From the NCBI GenBank assembly GCA_951802425.1, contig OX637802.1, forward strand, positions 3,286,001-3,350,000: a stretch of DNA of 64,000 nucleotides. The letters run 5' to 3'. The position numbers and the translations under genes are program-made. The notes beneath the pieces are model-generated. The model searched no databases. It was not told the origin of the DNA and worked only from the letters and a program-made list of their open reading frames with translations. Every line of letters begins with the position of its first letter. Position 1 is the stretch's first letter. Below are positions 51,465 through 62,650 of this stretch, in pieces. Source of the stretch: Clavaria fumosa (Eukaryota; Basidiomycota; Agaricomycetes; Agaricales; Clavariaceae).

Positions 51465-54400
51465 TTAATCTTCTTCCAGTTCTTCGTAGCCAAAAGCCCC
51501 GCCATGATTCGCTGACAAATGCTTATAGCAATCTTCTGCCGACCACGACACGTCTCCAGCACCACAACAATGGCAGAAATGTGTACCACACAAGCATGTG
51601 ATATGATTGCAACCATCAATCTAATTCGTCACATTTTATTTAAAGAAATGGGGGGTGGGGGTGAAGACGTACTTTTTGAACAGGGACTTTGCAGTTCGGG
51701 CACTTTGTAATACGACTGCGTGAAGTGTTAGTAAACTCGGCTTGGCACTCGACACACTGAAAGCCTCGTATATCTGGAAGTCCACCCTCCGTGCATACCC
51801 TCTCAACAGCCTGCTTCGCAAATCCGCAGTGGAGGCACCAGGCATAGAACCAGCGGTGATCCGCCATTGCTTGTTGTAATCCACCAATTGCTATTGCATG
51901 CGGATTGTACCTTGCCAGAGTCTGTGGAGCAGGCTTTCGTCGGCAAAATGGACACGTGAGCTGCATGAGGTTGATAAGCTTTCCCGGCTCGCTTTTCGCG
52001 TACTGCAGACCAAGGACATTAGCCAATTTGATGTGCTTGGGGAGAACAATGCAAATGCCTCACCCATTCCCGAATACACTCATGATCTACTCGCTGAGTA
52101 CAGCCTGTCCGACCACAGGCTGCAACAAGCTTGCTCTTCTGCATATCGTCAAAGCAAAGCGAGCAACTCCCTAACTCTATTTTCCCCGCTCCCACCCAAT
52201 TTTCAACCTGCGCCTGCGCCTCCTGAGAATCATGGACCTTTTTCCCATCCATGGTCAATGCTACCGAGCCATTTGTAGGTATGGTAAGATTGAAAACATC
52301 CGTCCCGTGCGCTTCCATGAGCTTGAAAGCAGACCTCCCACGGAAAAAGTCAATGCAGGGTTTAAGCCCGAGCCAATTGAGGCCATTTTCCTTATTGAGA
52401 ATGACAGGGGTTGTTTCGCGCGGGACAATTGTAGCCGTTTTCTTCTCTGGATTTTCGCATCCAGGGCAGAGGAACTGGGTAGACATATTGCGGTAGCATT
52501 CGGGGAAAATGATACGGTTTGCACAACGGGTACAATCAACCCAGGGGCAAGGCTTGTTGGCCCGGCAATAGTAGCATTTAGGTCGCACCTAATCAACGTC
52601 AGTCAAAATGCTTCCGCCAACGTAAAAAGACGCACCCTGAGCCTCTGTGGGTCCTCGACGATGTATTGGGCACGACACGACTTGACTGCACATTCAACCC
52701 AGCAACTATTCATCTGTTAAAAAGGTTGCGATTATGTATAAATAGATGCCAGAATGGAGAGGACCCACCTTTCCTCTGTCTGGGTAATCAGACGGTTTCT
52801 GCTCGACAAAGCTCAAGCAAGGTCCGCAGATGCCTATCTGCTCCCTGCTCATCAGTGTCACACTTCGACTAAAGAACTCGACACGGTAAAACCATTGATA
52901 GGATAAAGGAATTGCGAAGGGACGGACCTTATTAAACATTTGGAACATTTGATTTTGTAGTCCCCAACTTCCCTTGTCTTCTCGGGAGTCCAAGGAACCT
53001 TTAGGACGATGGTAGACTCCAAATTCAGTTCAATCAACTTATACCTGTGCATGCATTGATACCCCTTCTTTTCCTCACTGGTCAAAACAATGCCCTCTGG
53101 AGCGGAAAGCAAGAATCTGGCACAGTCAAAACTAATATTTTCTGGGATCGCCATATCAACCCATTTGCCCTTCAGAGGAGCCAGCACACTTTTTGCGTGC
53201 TCTTCAAGGAAGGAGACACCGGTTACCAGAGCCAATATGGCGGTCAACGCCGCCGCGCGTGGGGGATAAAGGGTACCTGTGACGACAAGGTGCGGGAGAA
53301 TGCGAAAGAAGTCAGTAGGACGGAGAGACAGGGGAAGTGTTCGCTGGTTTGGAGCCAGCTGAGCATCTGGTTCGACAAGCTGAAACAACTAATTAGCTGG
53401 AATAATATGGGTGATTAAGGATGTTGTGCGTGAACCTTTAAATGTGTGAAAATACTTGTCAATTTCTTTAAAACTCCAGAGTGACAACTCCGAGAGACAT
53501 CGAGAAGCTCTATCCTCGTCAAGTCGACACCAGCATCTAAGTCTAAATAAACCCTCAGTCCATTGGGTTCGGCACGCTCAACCATCCTGTCTATTTCTTC
53601 TGTAGCATCGTAGCTCTCCTCAAGCCAGGCCTGTAGGGCGGCCTTCTGTACCGGATCAGTTATGGAACCGACTTTCGAGCTAAAGGCGTTCAAGAGGGCG
53701 ATTTGTTCTGCAGAAGGAGGTTGTGCACATACAGTGCGCCAGAGCTGACCGAATATGGCATTGTATGTGAGTGCGTGAACGTTAGACGCGATGATCGAGG
53801 TCAAGCAGCTGTAAACAAGGCCTCGATATTCTGGCTCTGTCTTAAAACGTTGGGGTAGTGACAGAGGCGTCGAACCCAGCGGTCCAATAGGAACATCAGA
53901 CGCTTCCAGATTATCCCGGCGAATAGCACGCAATGGCGTTGTCTTTGAACCGGCCTTGGCGCTGCGCGGGGGAGGTAAGTATCCCAGAGATCCGTCAAGT
54001 TCATTAGAGGGACGATCATCCAACACAGAACTAGAGTATCGCAGGAATTTGATCTTCCCACTAGAGGTGTCAATTTTCGAGTCTTGACCCATCCATTTGA
54101 GGATGGTTTCGAGGGTAAGTCGAGATATTGCGTTGGCCAATGGCCGGGATTTAATGCACAGACCACCAGTGACTTCGGAAAGGAATACATAAAACGATGC
54201 GTGCGATGTCTCAATTGAGTTGTCGATGAAGGAAAAAACTGTCATATTGAGGCGCTTGGCCAAGAACGATAGCTTGACCCAATCTGTTGAACCCTCAGGG
54301 AAGGCGTTTTTCTCCTTGTTGGCATTACCGTAACTCGCGATGAAAGGGTGGTGGGGAGGTGCATCGGCATACCAAAGAACAAGTGTGCGCCTTTCTCCGC

Positions 54401-54761
54401 CCTTTTTAACTTCTCGCACAACGTGGATTAAAGCACTCTTAGCGGCCTCGGGGTAGTCACCACCGCCAGTCGCTTCCAGCTTGGTAACAAAGCCAACGAG
54501 ATCGGGCGGGTTCCAACCCGACCAGACAACGATTTCATCCTTTGGGTCGGAGTAGTCTCTATACGCGACTACGCCGAGTCGTTCGAACGATCCAGAGAGC
54601 TTCGACAGCGCAAGGATATCTGGAATAGATGTCTGCAGTGACTTGAGATCTAAAACTGTGATAAGGTGATGGCTCCATGGAGAGAAATGATTTGTACATG
54701 TATCCATACTAGCCGTAGCATCGGTGACCACAATCAGGTCAACTGGGTTCATGGCCGCCAT
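51465..54761 (-). CDS. VWA-RBR protein: von Willebrand A domain fused to an RBR-type E3 ubiquitin ligase (988 aa)
   Basis: Seven exons on the minus strand: 53436-54761, 52928-53379, 52769-52868, 52636-52713, 52064-52588, 51673-52002 and 51465-51620. The introns are 47-61 nt, and the joined length is 2967 nt, divisible by three. ATG at 54761, TAA at 51465-51467. Residues 1-210 form a VWA domain with a MIDAS-like DATAS motif (DLIVVTDATASMDT). The middle is unassigned. From about 590 come several CxxC pairs, then RING1 (CSLCFDDMQ ... CPFCRR, about 794-850), an IBR region (CLHCGFAKQ ... FQCVECQ) and RING2 (CPNCKVPVQKIDGCNHITC, CGTHFCHCCG). In RING2, Cys 941 of DGCNH corresponds to the parkin-type catalytic cysteine. 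It should transfer ubiquitin through a thioester. The substrate is unknown. Confidence 0.85.
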
Positions 54762-54948
54762 GTCGATGATTCTCTGTTGACTCGGTTATACTGTAGTTCC
54801 TATGTTTGGGATGTCAAGTGTAACAGGTGCCGTTTCGGGAGGAGTAGGGGCCTTTGGAGCCTTTTGAGGAGGCCTTTGAGCCCAACTTGATCGGCTTGAC
54901 CAGTCGGCCATTTACCACACAGGCTCATTCTTCCTGGAGCCTTGAAAG
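54762..54948. promoter_or_regulatory. 187-bp shared upstream region of divergent genes
   Basis: It lies between the start codons of the VWA-RBR gene (minus) and the secreted-protein gene (plus). It contains two GGCCTTTG-type repeats (about 54849 and 54869). No TATA box is obvious. A bidirectional promoter is inferred from position only. Confidence 0.4.
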
Positions 54949-55716
54949 ATGCGCCGTTGCAAGCTCGTCCATTTCTTAATATCCCCTTCCATCCTCCTAT
55001 TATGTGCAAGAGCCTACATTATCGACGATCGCAACACTATTATAAGCTACAGCGGCGCTAGTTCGTGGACTCAATTCTCTGACCCAACAGTCTTCGACGG
55101 AACGACGTGAGTCCGTGCGTAGCTAACGGCAATAATATGGCTGAGCTGACCCGATTTTTAGTACTGGCACGTTGGAAGTCTAATATCAGATGCGACCCCT
55201 CTCACTCGTTTCACGCAGATAGTGCTTGCGTATCGTCGCAGAACTGTCTGTTCACGTTTCCCTTCACAGGTCCGTGTCCACTTATTTCGTTTTATGAATC
55301 AATACTGAAGTTTACTAGGTTCCGGATTCAGCCTCGACAGGTTCATCATTGCTTCTATTTCTATTCCATTGAATGCCACCGTCACCGTCGACGGGAATGC
55401 TCAACCGGGTATTTTGATCCCAGATGGCAGTGCCGCCATCACAGTGTACGACTTGCAATCATTAGCGTATGGTGATCATACGGTAGAAGTCGTTCTGGTG
55501 TCTTACAACTCAGTCGCAAGTCACTTCCGGCTTGACTCGATAACCGTCAATGATACCGTGACCTCTACCTCTACTCCGACTCCGACGCTGACGCCCCCCT
55601 CGACCTCCACTGCTATTACTGGTAGCTCTACCTCTACCAGCAGCGGATTCCCTACTCCTAGTAAATCGCTTTCACAGTGCGCTTCTTTGATCCTTGTTCA
55701 TGGTTATGGATATTGA
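54949..55716 (+). pseudogene. Secreted/surface protein, ectodomain half
   Basis: ATG at 54949 gives a signal peptide (MRRCKLVHFLISPSILLLCA), then IIDDRNTIISYSG...W, the start of a jelly-roll-like ectodomain. An intron 55107-55162 (GTGAGT ... TTTTAG) and another at about 55270-55318 (GTCCGT ... TACTAG) lead to FTG-GSGFSLDRFIIAS, ATVTVDGNAQPG and LAYGDHTVEVVLV, ending in a Ser/Thr-rich stalk. In exon 2 the expected frame (TGTLEV) meets TAA and similarity continues one base off, so a small indel is likely. No transmembrane helix follows in this orientation; the frame ends at 55716. The matching membrane and cytoplasmic half lies on the opposite strand at 55831-56460. Confidence 0.55.
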
Positions 55717-55830
55717 AATACATTACAATTCCAGTGAGTGTCCGTGTACGACTAGAACCTCGACCACTGGACTAAGGAAAAAGGCACGAATTAAAACTAA
55801 ATTTTCTGTCCTGGCCACACGAGAAAGTGG

Positions 55831-56460
55831 TCATTTAGCAGCTTTGAAATCATAGGCTGGCGGCGGAAGCGGATCGGACCCAGCCGCTCCCCTTGCACTC
55901 GAGCCCTGGGCCTCCACAGCCTCATCCCTCAACATGGTTTCTACTATCTGCGCAACATTAGGCGCAGGAATGCCTTCGCGGTACAGCCCAGCGACGAACT
56001 CCACCTGCTTATCACTGAGATACCGACTGCCAGACGAGCGCGTCGACAGGGTGGCAGGGTCAAAATCGGTTTGGTCGTAGCTGTATCGACTGCTCGGCGA
56101 CATGGGGGGCGGCGGCGATGGCGACATGGGTTGCAGAAGTGCCGCTGCCGGCGTTGCGAGTGCGGCTGCGACGCCGGTGGAACCGAGAAGAGGTGTCGGC
56201 GATGTTGGCGAAGGTGGTCGGTTCGCAAAGGGTAGTGATAGTTGGGGGACCCAGTTGGGCGCCGTTGAAGTGGTTTGGGAGAAGGGCGCCCACGCTGAGT
56301 CGTCGGGGCCTGCTTGTCCAATTGAGCTGGGCCCGCGTCTTCTCCTGCGGTAGAGGAAGAAAAACGCGACTGCCACACCAACGGCCGCTAGACCTCCTAA
56401 CACGCCTCCAACGGTGGCACCCACGTGGGAAGTACTGTTACAATTTGTAAATAAGCATCG
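55831..56460 (-). pseudogene. Transmembrane and cytoplasmic half of a surface protein, inverted relative to its ectodomain
   Basis: Minus-strand frame: NSTSHVGATVGGVLGGLAAV, GVAVAFFFLYRRRRR (single membrane helix with a basic stop-transfer), a proline/serine-rich tail and a conserved-looking end (LSDKQVEFVAGLYREGIPAP, NVAQIVETMLRDEAV), stop at 55831-55833. Proteins of this basidiomycete type have signal peptide, ectodomain, Ser/Thr stalk, GA.VGGV..G helix and this tail. Here the frame has no ATG and no ectodomain upstream (about 56450 on). Confidence 0.6.
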
Positions 56461-57032
56461 GGCTGATGCTAAGCTCTGCCTAGCTATGCGACAAGCGACA
56501 GAGTTAAAGCCGCCCGTTACCTACTGACCGGTTATATTCAATACTCAGCTCTCAGGTTTGAACCCCAATCATTTCACGACCCTGGTGAAATTCACCACAG
56601 ACCATAAGTGGTGTGGGAGGGATGTCATGTGGGAGATCAATGAGAATCTCCTCGTTGGCAGTGAGGACGGCAGATATTAGGGTGAAAAGTCAAAGATCCA
56701 GAACAAACCGTTGAGCATAGATTAAGATTACACGTAAAAAAGGAGCATTCATGCCACGATGTCGATCAGCGGGTGGAACATGGGTAAATGGCTTGATCGA
56801 TTTGGCAGTCACCAGGATGGGCTTCGCGGAGGGCCAATGGAACGATTTGACTATGAGAGATATGAGGGATTATTATCAGTATATTTGCACTTCTCATGCT
56901 CTCAAATATTCTTCTCATAATTTTTTTGAAGGTGCTGGTTGCCAACACAGGATGCCTCAGGTTTCTATGAAGGACCATTCTGGACAAAAATCAAATGTTT
57001 CATAAAAATTGTGAATGCCCATGCATGCCCAT
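56461..57032. other. Non-coding, nothing recognised
   Basis: One GGTGAAATTCACC motif lies near 56583. The frames on both strands are short and lack known motifs. Confidence 0.5.
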
Positions 57033-57540
57033 ACATTGTAGTAGATTTTCGTAATTAGGGTTAGGTTAGGTCTGAGTACAGTCTAAGGAGATGAGCTATT
57101 TCCCATGCATAAGTAAGTCTTGGTCTCATGAATGATATGGATATGTTGCTGTCTTCTGGGAAGAGTGTGTATGTATATCATTCACAGACAATATGCATAC
57201 TTCTGAGCAGAAGACACACTCTTCCCAGAAGTACACATATCGTTTGCGAACGATATGCGTACTTCTGGGCAGAGGATATGCGCACACACTCTGCTCAGAA
57301 GTACGCATATCATACGCGAACGATATGCGTACTTCTGAGCAGAGGATATGCGTATACACTCTTCCCAGAAGTACGCATATCGTACGTGAACGATATGCGT
57401 ACTTCTGGGCAGAGGACATCTTTTTGGCAGAGGATATGCATATACAATTATTCAGTGTTGTATGTATATTCGTCACAGTCAAACCAAATAGTCTTGGTAA
57501 GGTTGCAAAAAGGTCATGAAGAGTTTCTTTATATGGACTA
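57033..57540. repeat. Dispersed repeat R, copy 1, with internal palindrome array (family 1)
   Basis: It opens TTGTAGTAGATTTTCGTAAT, then TTAGGGTTAGGTTAGG, and ends GGTCATGAAGAGTTTCTTTA. The middle holds about four repeats of GTACGCATATCGT-spacer-ACGATATGCGTAC followed by TTCTGGGCAGAGG or TTCTGAGCAGAGG. Copy 2 has the same ends but fewer internal units. Confidence 0.85.
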
Positions 57541-57799
57541 GGGTCGGACTCATAGTAGTTTGGTGAGATTCAGAAAATATCAAAGACTGGGGAGTATACA
57601 TGGAGGTTGACTATGCTTATATACCTGAGTCCTGTCTATATAAGAATGTAAAGTACAAAGTTGTGCCTTCCCAGTCTCCAAGGGGATGGAATAGTGGTAA
57701 TGAAGGGAATGTGGGAGAAAATGTCCATAAGAAGCATAGTGGCCTTGGTGCAGTCACAACAGTTGACAGGTGGTGGCACAGTGATGGCATCCTGCATTG

Positions 57800-57900
57800 A
57801 TGTCCTATTGGGACCTGTCACATGATTAGTGTATCACATGTTCACTATCAGCGGAGTCATGTGACTTGAACGTGACAATATCACGTGATGCTTATGTAAT
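57800..57900. repeat. Short dispersed repeat with CATGTG/CACGTG sites, copy 1
   Basis: TCCTATTGGGACCTG, then CACATGATTAGTGTATCACA and GTCATGTGACTTG, recurs at 60777-60865 with about 85 percent similarity over 85 bp. ATCACGTGAT follows at 57883-57892. It could be part of a solo LTR; ends are not defined. Confidence 0.6.
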
Positions 57901-58294
57901 CAACTCCGCACCTCAAGCCCTCATTTGAGTGACACAAAACATCAAGAATTGTTTCTCAATGAATTCTGAAGCTATACACACAGTGTTTTTTTTAAACATA
58001 GACTAAAATTGCTGAAGTAAAATTAAGCCATCTTTACATGTGCTCAAGATATTGATGAAATTAATGACTGTTGATGCTGTCAATTTACCACTGGCCCAGA
58101 GGTGAATTTTTTAGTAACATGTAAATTAGTTTTTTGACATACCACAACCTGCAGGACAATTTGTGAGCCAGGACAGAGTTAAATTTTGGCAGGAGAAGTT
58201 GTGAGAAGGCAGTAACAATCTGCAGACAATGTGAAATGTGTGACTTCATCACTGCATCACACTTGGCTGCCAGATGTTGCAAGGACTTTTCCAG

Positions 58295-58519
58295 CTTCCA
58301 CACACATTTTGAGGCTTCATTTTAGTGAGACAAAATGTTTCTAAATTTATTTAGAAAAGAATGTTGAAGATAGACTTTTTTATTTTTATTTGTTCTTGAG
58401 ATAATAATATTATCTCAAAAACAAGGCCTTTAAAAAAAATTGATCTTCAACATTTTGTTTAAAACATTTTTCTGAGAAATTCCTCTAACTGAAGTTAATC
58501 TCAGAAATGTGTGTGGAAG
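58295..58519. repeat. AT-rich foldback (MITE-like) sequence
   Basis: Outer arms CTTCCACACACATTT / AATGTGTGTGGAAG, middle arms AATGTTGAAGAT / ATCTTCAACATT (about 58360 and 58443) and a central perfect palindrome TTGAGATAATA-A-TATTATCTCAA (58397-58419) nest around one centre. No coding capacity. Confidence 0.65.
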
Positions 58520-58619
58520 GCAGAATTTCAGTCACACATTTTGTGTCACTGCTCTAGCAGATAGCAACAACAGGTACACACAAAGCAAGTTTGGCAGGCA
58601 TTGCCCATCCCCAATATGA

Positions 58620-59180
58620 TATGATGTGTTTGTTCCAGTACTACTAGCATGCATATTGTATGCATACATATGCTTGCTGATACATATTGCATCCATATGA
58701 AATATGTGCAAGGGTTGTGCATATTATACATATCATATACATAATATATGTACAGCCCTTGGTATGAATTTTGGATGCATGCAATATGCATCAGCTAGCA
58801 TGAGTACACATATTGTAAAAATATGATATGCAAACTCAGGCTCACTGACATGTATCATATGCATGTGCAATGTGTCAGCAAGCATGAGTATGCATATGAT
58901 ATGCATATGATATGTGTACTCAGGCTCATTGACACATCATATGTGACACTCTCACATATAGTATGATAAGGATAATTTTGCAGTAGGTATATTCTATGTA
59001 TATTCTATGTAAGAAATTGTGCTAGTATGCATATTGTACACATATGATATGCATATCCAGGCTTGCTGATGCATATTGTATTCATGTTATATTCTTATTC
59101 AAGGTTGTATCTACATGCATATATATATGTTTGTTACTGGCAGTCAACCCATAATACACTATGGCTAGTACACATGCTTG
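58620..59180. repeat. Degenerate ATATG/CATAT palindrome region
   Basis: Many copies of GCATATGATATGC-like palindromes with TCAGCAAGCATGAGT or CTCAGGCT linkers. They resemble the ordered arrays on either side but without a fixed period. Confidence 0.6.
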
Positions 59181-59218
59181 CTGATTCATATCACATGCAT
59201 ATGAAATATGTACCAAGC

Positions 59219-59560
59219 ATTGTAGTAGATTTTCGTAATTAGGGTTAGGTTAGGTCTGAGTACAGTCTAAGGAGATGAGCTATTTCCCACACATAAGTAA
59301 GTCTTGATCTCATGAATGATATGGATATGTTGCTGTCTTCTGGGAAGAGTGTGTATGTATATTGTTCGCACACAATATGCATACTTCCAAGCAGAGGACA
59401 CACTCTTCCCAGAAGTATGTATATCATTCGCAAACGATATGCGTACTTCTGGGCAGAGGATATGCATATACAATTATTCAGTGTTGTACATATATTCATC
59501 ACAGTCAAACCAAATAGTCTTGGTAAGGTTGCAAAAAGGTCATGAAGAGTTTCTTTATAT
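59219..59560. repeat. Dispersed repeat R, copy 2
   Basis: Same two ends as copy 1 (TTGTAGTAGATTTTCGTAAT ... GGTCATGAAGAGTTTCTTTA), including the TTAGGG-like block, but with about two internal palindromes instead of four. Confidence 0.85.
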
Positions 59561-59564
59561 ATCA

Positions 59565-60290
59565 TATACAAATGATGTATATGCATCCCCACTCACCAGG
59601 AATGTACACATATCGTATGCGTACGATATGCGTACATTCTGGGTGAGTGGGTATGCGTATATCATATACAAATGATGTATATGCATCCCCACTCACCAGG
59701 AATGTACGCATATCGTATGCGTACGATATGCGTATATTCTGGGTGAGTGGGGATGCATATATCATATACAAATGATGTATATGCATCCCCACTCACCAGG
59801 AATGCATGCATATCGTATGCGTACGATATGCGTGCATTCTGGGTGAGTGGGCATGTGTACATCATATACAAATAATATATATGCATGCCCACTTGCCAGG
59901 AATGTACACATATCGTATGCATACAATATGCGTACACTCTGGGTGAGTGGGCATGCGTATATCATATACAAATGATCCCCACTCACCAGGAATGCATGCA
60001 TATTGTATGCGTACAATATGTGTGCATTCTGGGTGAGTGGGCATGTGTACATCATATACAAATGATATATATGCATGCCCACTTGCCAGGAATGTACACA
60101 TATTGTATGCATACGATATGCGTACATTCTGGGTGAGTGGGCATATGTATATCATATACAAATGATGTATATGCATCCCCACTCACCAGGAATGCATGCA
60201 TATTGTGTGCATACAATTTGTGTACATTCTGGGTGAGTGGGCATGCATATATCATATACTCCAATGATGTATATGCATGCCCACATACCA
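59565..60290. repeat. Palindromic satellite, 100-bp period (family 2, 7 units)
   Basis: The landmark ACTCACCAGG / ACTTGCCAGG lies at 59591, 59691, 59791, 59891, 59981, 60081 and 60181. Each unit is itself an inverted repeat: ATGCATCCCCACTCACC ... GGGTGAGTGGGGATGCAT around GTACGCATATCGTA-TGCG-TACGATATGCGTAC. Variation is mostly CG to TG or CA. Open frames here are repeat artefacts. Confidence 0.92.
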
Positions 60291-60750
60291 TTTGTATATG
60301 ATAAAGACATGTTACAGAATGTTCACATATTGTATGCATCCAATATGCATACATGAACAACACATATTAATTACATAATGTGTGCAGGAGAGACCCTGCA
60401 GGAGCAAGGTGATATCATTTGTGTATGATATGCATGCACACTTGCCCAGAATGTATGCATATTGGATGCATACAATATGTGTACATTCTGTAACATGTCT
60501 ATATCATATACAAATGATATGTATGTATTATATGCATGCCCACTTGCCCAGAATGTATGCTTATCAGATGCATATGAGATACTTACATTATGCAATGTAT
60601 TCATATCATATACAAGTGATATATGTGTACACTCATACAGAATGTACACATATCATATGCATATGATTCTGGGTGAGTGTACATAGATCATTTGTACATG
60701 ATATGCATACATTCTGGGCAAGTGGGCATGCATATCATACTAGCCCTATA
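60291..60750. repeat. Degenerate family 2 units with CTTGCCCAGAATGT linkers
   Basis: The palindromes continue (CATATTGGATGCATACAATATG type) with irregular spacing and other linkers. Confidence 0.65.
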
Positions 60751-60776
60751 ACATATGTATCAAACATTGATATGCC

Positions 60777-60865
60777 ATCCTATTGGGACCTGGCACATGA
60801 TTAGTGTATCACATGTTCATGACCTTATGTGGTCATGTGACTTGACCATGACAATATTGCACATA
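60777..60865. repeat. Short dispersed repeat, copy 2 (see 57800)
   Basis: Direct repeat of 57800-57900, about 2.98 kb away, flanking the foldback and the satellite block. Confidence 0.6.
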
Positions 60866-61489
60866 TATGATGTATTTGTTCCCCCTCACCATCTGTAAAC
60901 ACAAAATCAACAACTTCATTGCCCCAGACCCTGGCCTCTGCATCTGCTTCATTAGTAAGGATGCTTGGACCAGGCTTGGCCCTGACAGGAGGTTCCAACC
61001 CCTTGGCCCCAGTACCCCTTTATCCTCCTCCTCCACCTACAATGCCACCAAGCCCTACACCACTGGCTCAACCACCCTCAGTTCCCATTCATGGGTCCAG
61101 ATACACCCCACACCAGTATTACCCCCACTGTCCCCACTCATGACTAATTACTCTGGAGTGCTTCCAGTGAAGCCACAGAAATTCACTACTGATCATGATC
61201 ATGTCCAAGCTGGCTTCTAGCCTAAGCTGTGGCAACACTAGTCAGCATCATGGGTGGCAGTTGCTGAACAATGTACAGCATCCACCAAGGATTTGCCTGG
61301 TCTCAGAGGTATGAGGTGGTGAACAGGACACGATCATGATCAGTAGTGAATTGTAGTAGGTGTTAGCTTAATAAGTCAGGCTTAGGCTTATGCAAAGCTT
61401 GACCATTTAATATCAGATGTGTGCTTATATAAATCTGTACCTCAGTCTCTTTCTGCATATATATTCAAATATCATTTGCCCATATCATT
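60866..61489. other. Unique-looking stretch with a 27-bp inverted repeat
   Basis: AATTCACTACTGATCATGAT at 61179-61205 is matched in inverse at 61327-61353 (26 of 27 bases). Proline-rich open frames around 60870-61220 lack recognisable domains; I see no gene. Confidence 0.5.
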
Positions 61490-62040
61490 TACACACCATG
61501 TGCACATATTGTTGATCAACAATATGCGCACATTGTCAGTAAATGACTGGGCATATCATTAACAACAATTTGCACATATCGTTGATCAATGAAATGTGCA
61601 CAATGTGCATAGCTGACCTGGGCACATCACTTACCCACATTGTGCGCATATCGTTGATCAACGATATGTGCACATTGTGAATACATGATATTCCCATATG
61701 TCAATTGCATGGTCATATCATTTACACACCATGTGTGCATATCGTTGATCAACAATATGCACACAACATGCATAGCTGATCTGGGCATATCATTTTCACA
61801 CAATATGCGCCCATTGTGATAGATGACCTGGGCATATCATTTACACACAATGTGCACATATCACTGATCAACGATATGCACTCAATGTGGGTAAATGACC
61901 TAGGCATTGACCAATGGTATACATTCCCATACAATTGACCAATCATTGATGATGTGCACATGTCATTGAACAATAATATGGGTATCATCTATGCACATTC
62001 TGTGTTCATTGATCAATGACATGTGCACATTGTCAGTAAA
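61490..62040. repeat. Palindromic repeat family 3, centred on TGATCA
   Basis: About eight copies of GCATATCGTTGATCA and its complement (perfect near 61575, 61650, 61738 and 61857 apart from CpG-type changes), linked by CACATTGTG and GGGCATATCATTTACACAC segments. Spacing is irregular, about 80-120 bp. Confidence 0.85.
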
Positions 62041-62266
62041 AAACACCATTGTCCTGGGACCTTTGGACCTGGTCACCAAATCAATCATGTAAAGCACCCA
62101 CACCCTTTCCCAACACCCCCTATGGACCATCTACTGCCAGGTATCCAATGCTCCACTTTCCTCTGACCCTTCTCTAACATCTTGCCACTGTATTTTAGGC
62201 ACCCAGGATCTTGAGAGGCTTTAGGTATATCACACTCAAAACAGCTAGAACTCCATGTGAAATAGG

Positions 62267-62650
62267 TGCCCTAACCCTAAAAATATTGTAGTAGATTTTT
62301 GTAATTAGGGTTAGGTTAGGTCTGAGTACAGTCTAAGGATTTGAGCTATTTCCCACACATAAATAAGTCTTGGTCTCATGAATAATATGGATATGTTGGC
62401 TGTCCCAGAAGTACGCATATCATACACAAATGATATGCGTACTTCTGGGCAGAGTGTGTACGCATATTGTATGCGAACGATATGCATACTTCTGGGCAGA
62501 GTGTGTACACATATCATACGTGAAAAATATGCATACTTCTGGGCAGAGGATATGTGTACTTCTGGGCAAAGCATATGCACACACACCATATTGTATGTGA
62601 ACAATAGCATACTTCTGGGCAAAGCATATGCACACACACCATATTGTATG
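62267..62650. repeat. Dispersed repeat R, copy 3, with family 1 palindromes
   Basis: CCCTAACCCTAA at 62271-62282 faces TTAGGGTTAGG at 62308-62318, making a telomere-motif hairpin at the head of the repeat. The R sequence follows, then about four family 1 units with TTCTGGGCAGAG or TTCTGGGCAAAG linkers. Confidence 0.8.

Noticed and set aside
56751..57005. Plus-strand frame of 84 codons
   Set aside because: No recognisable domain, AT-rich and isolated; could not be supported as a gene.
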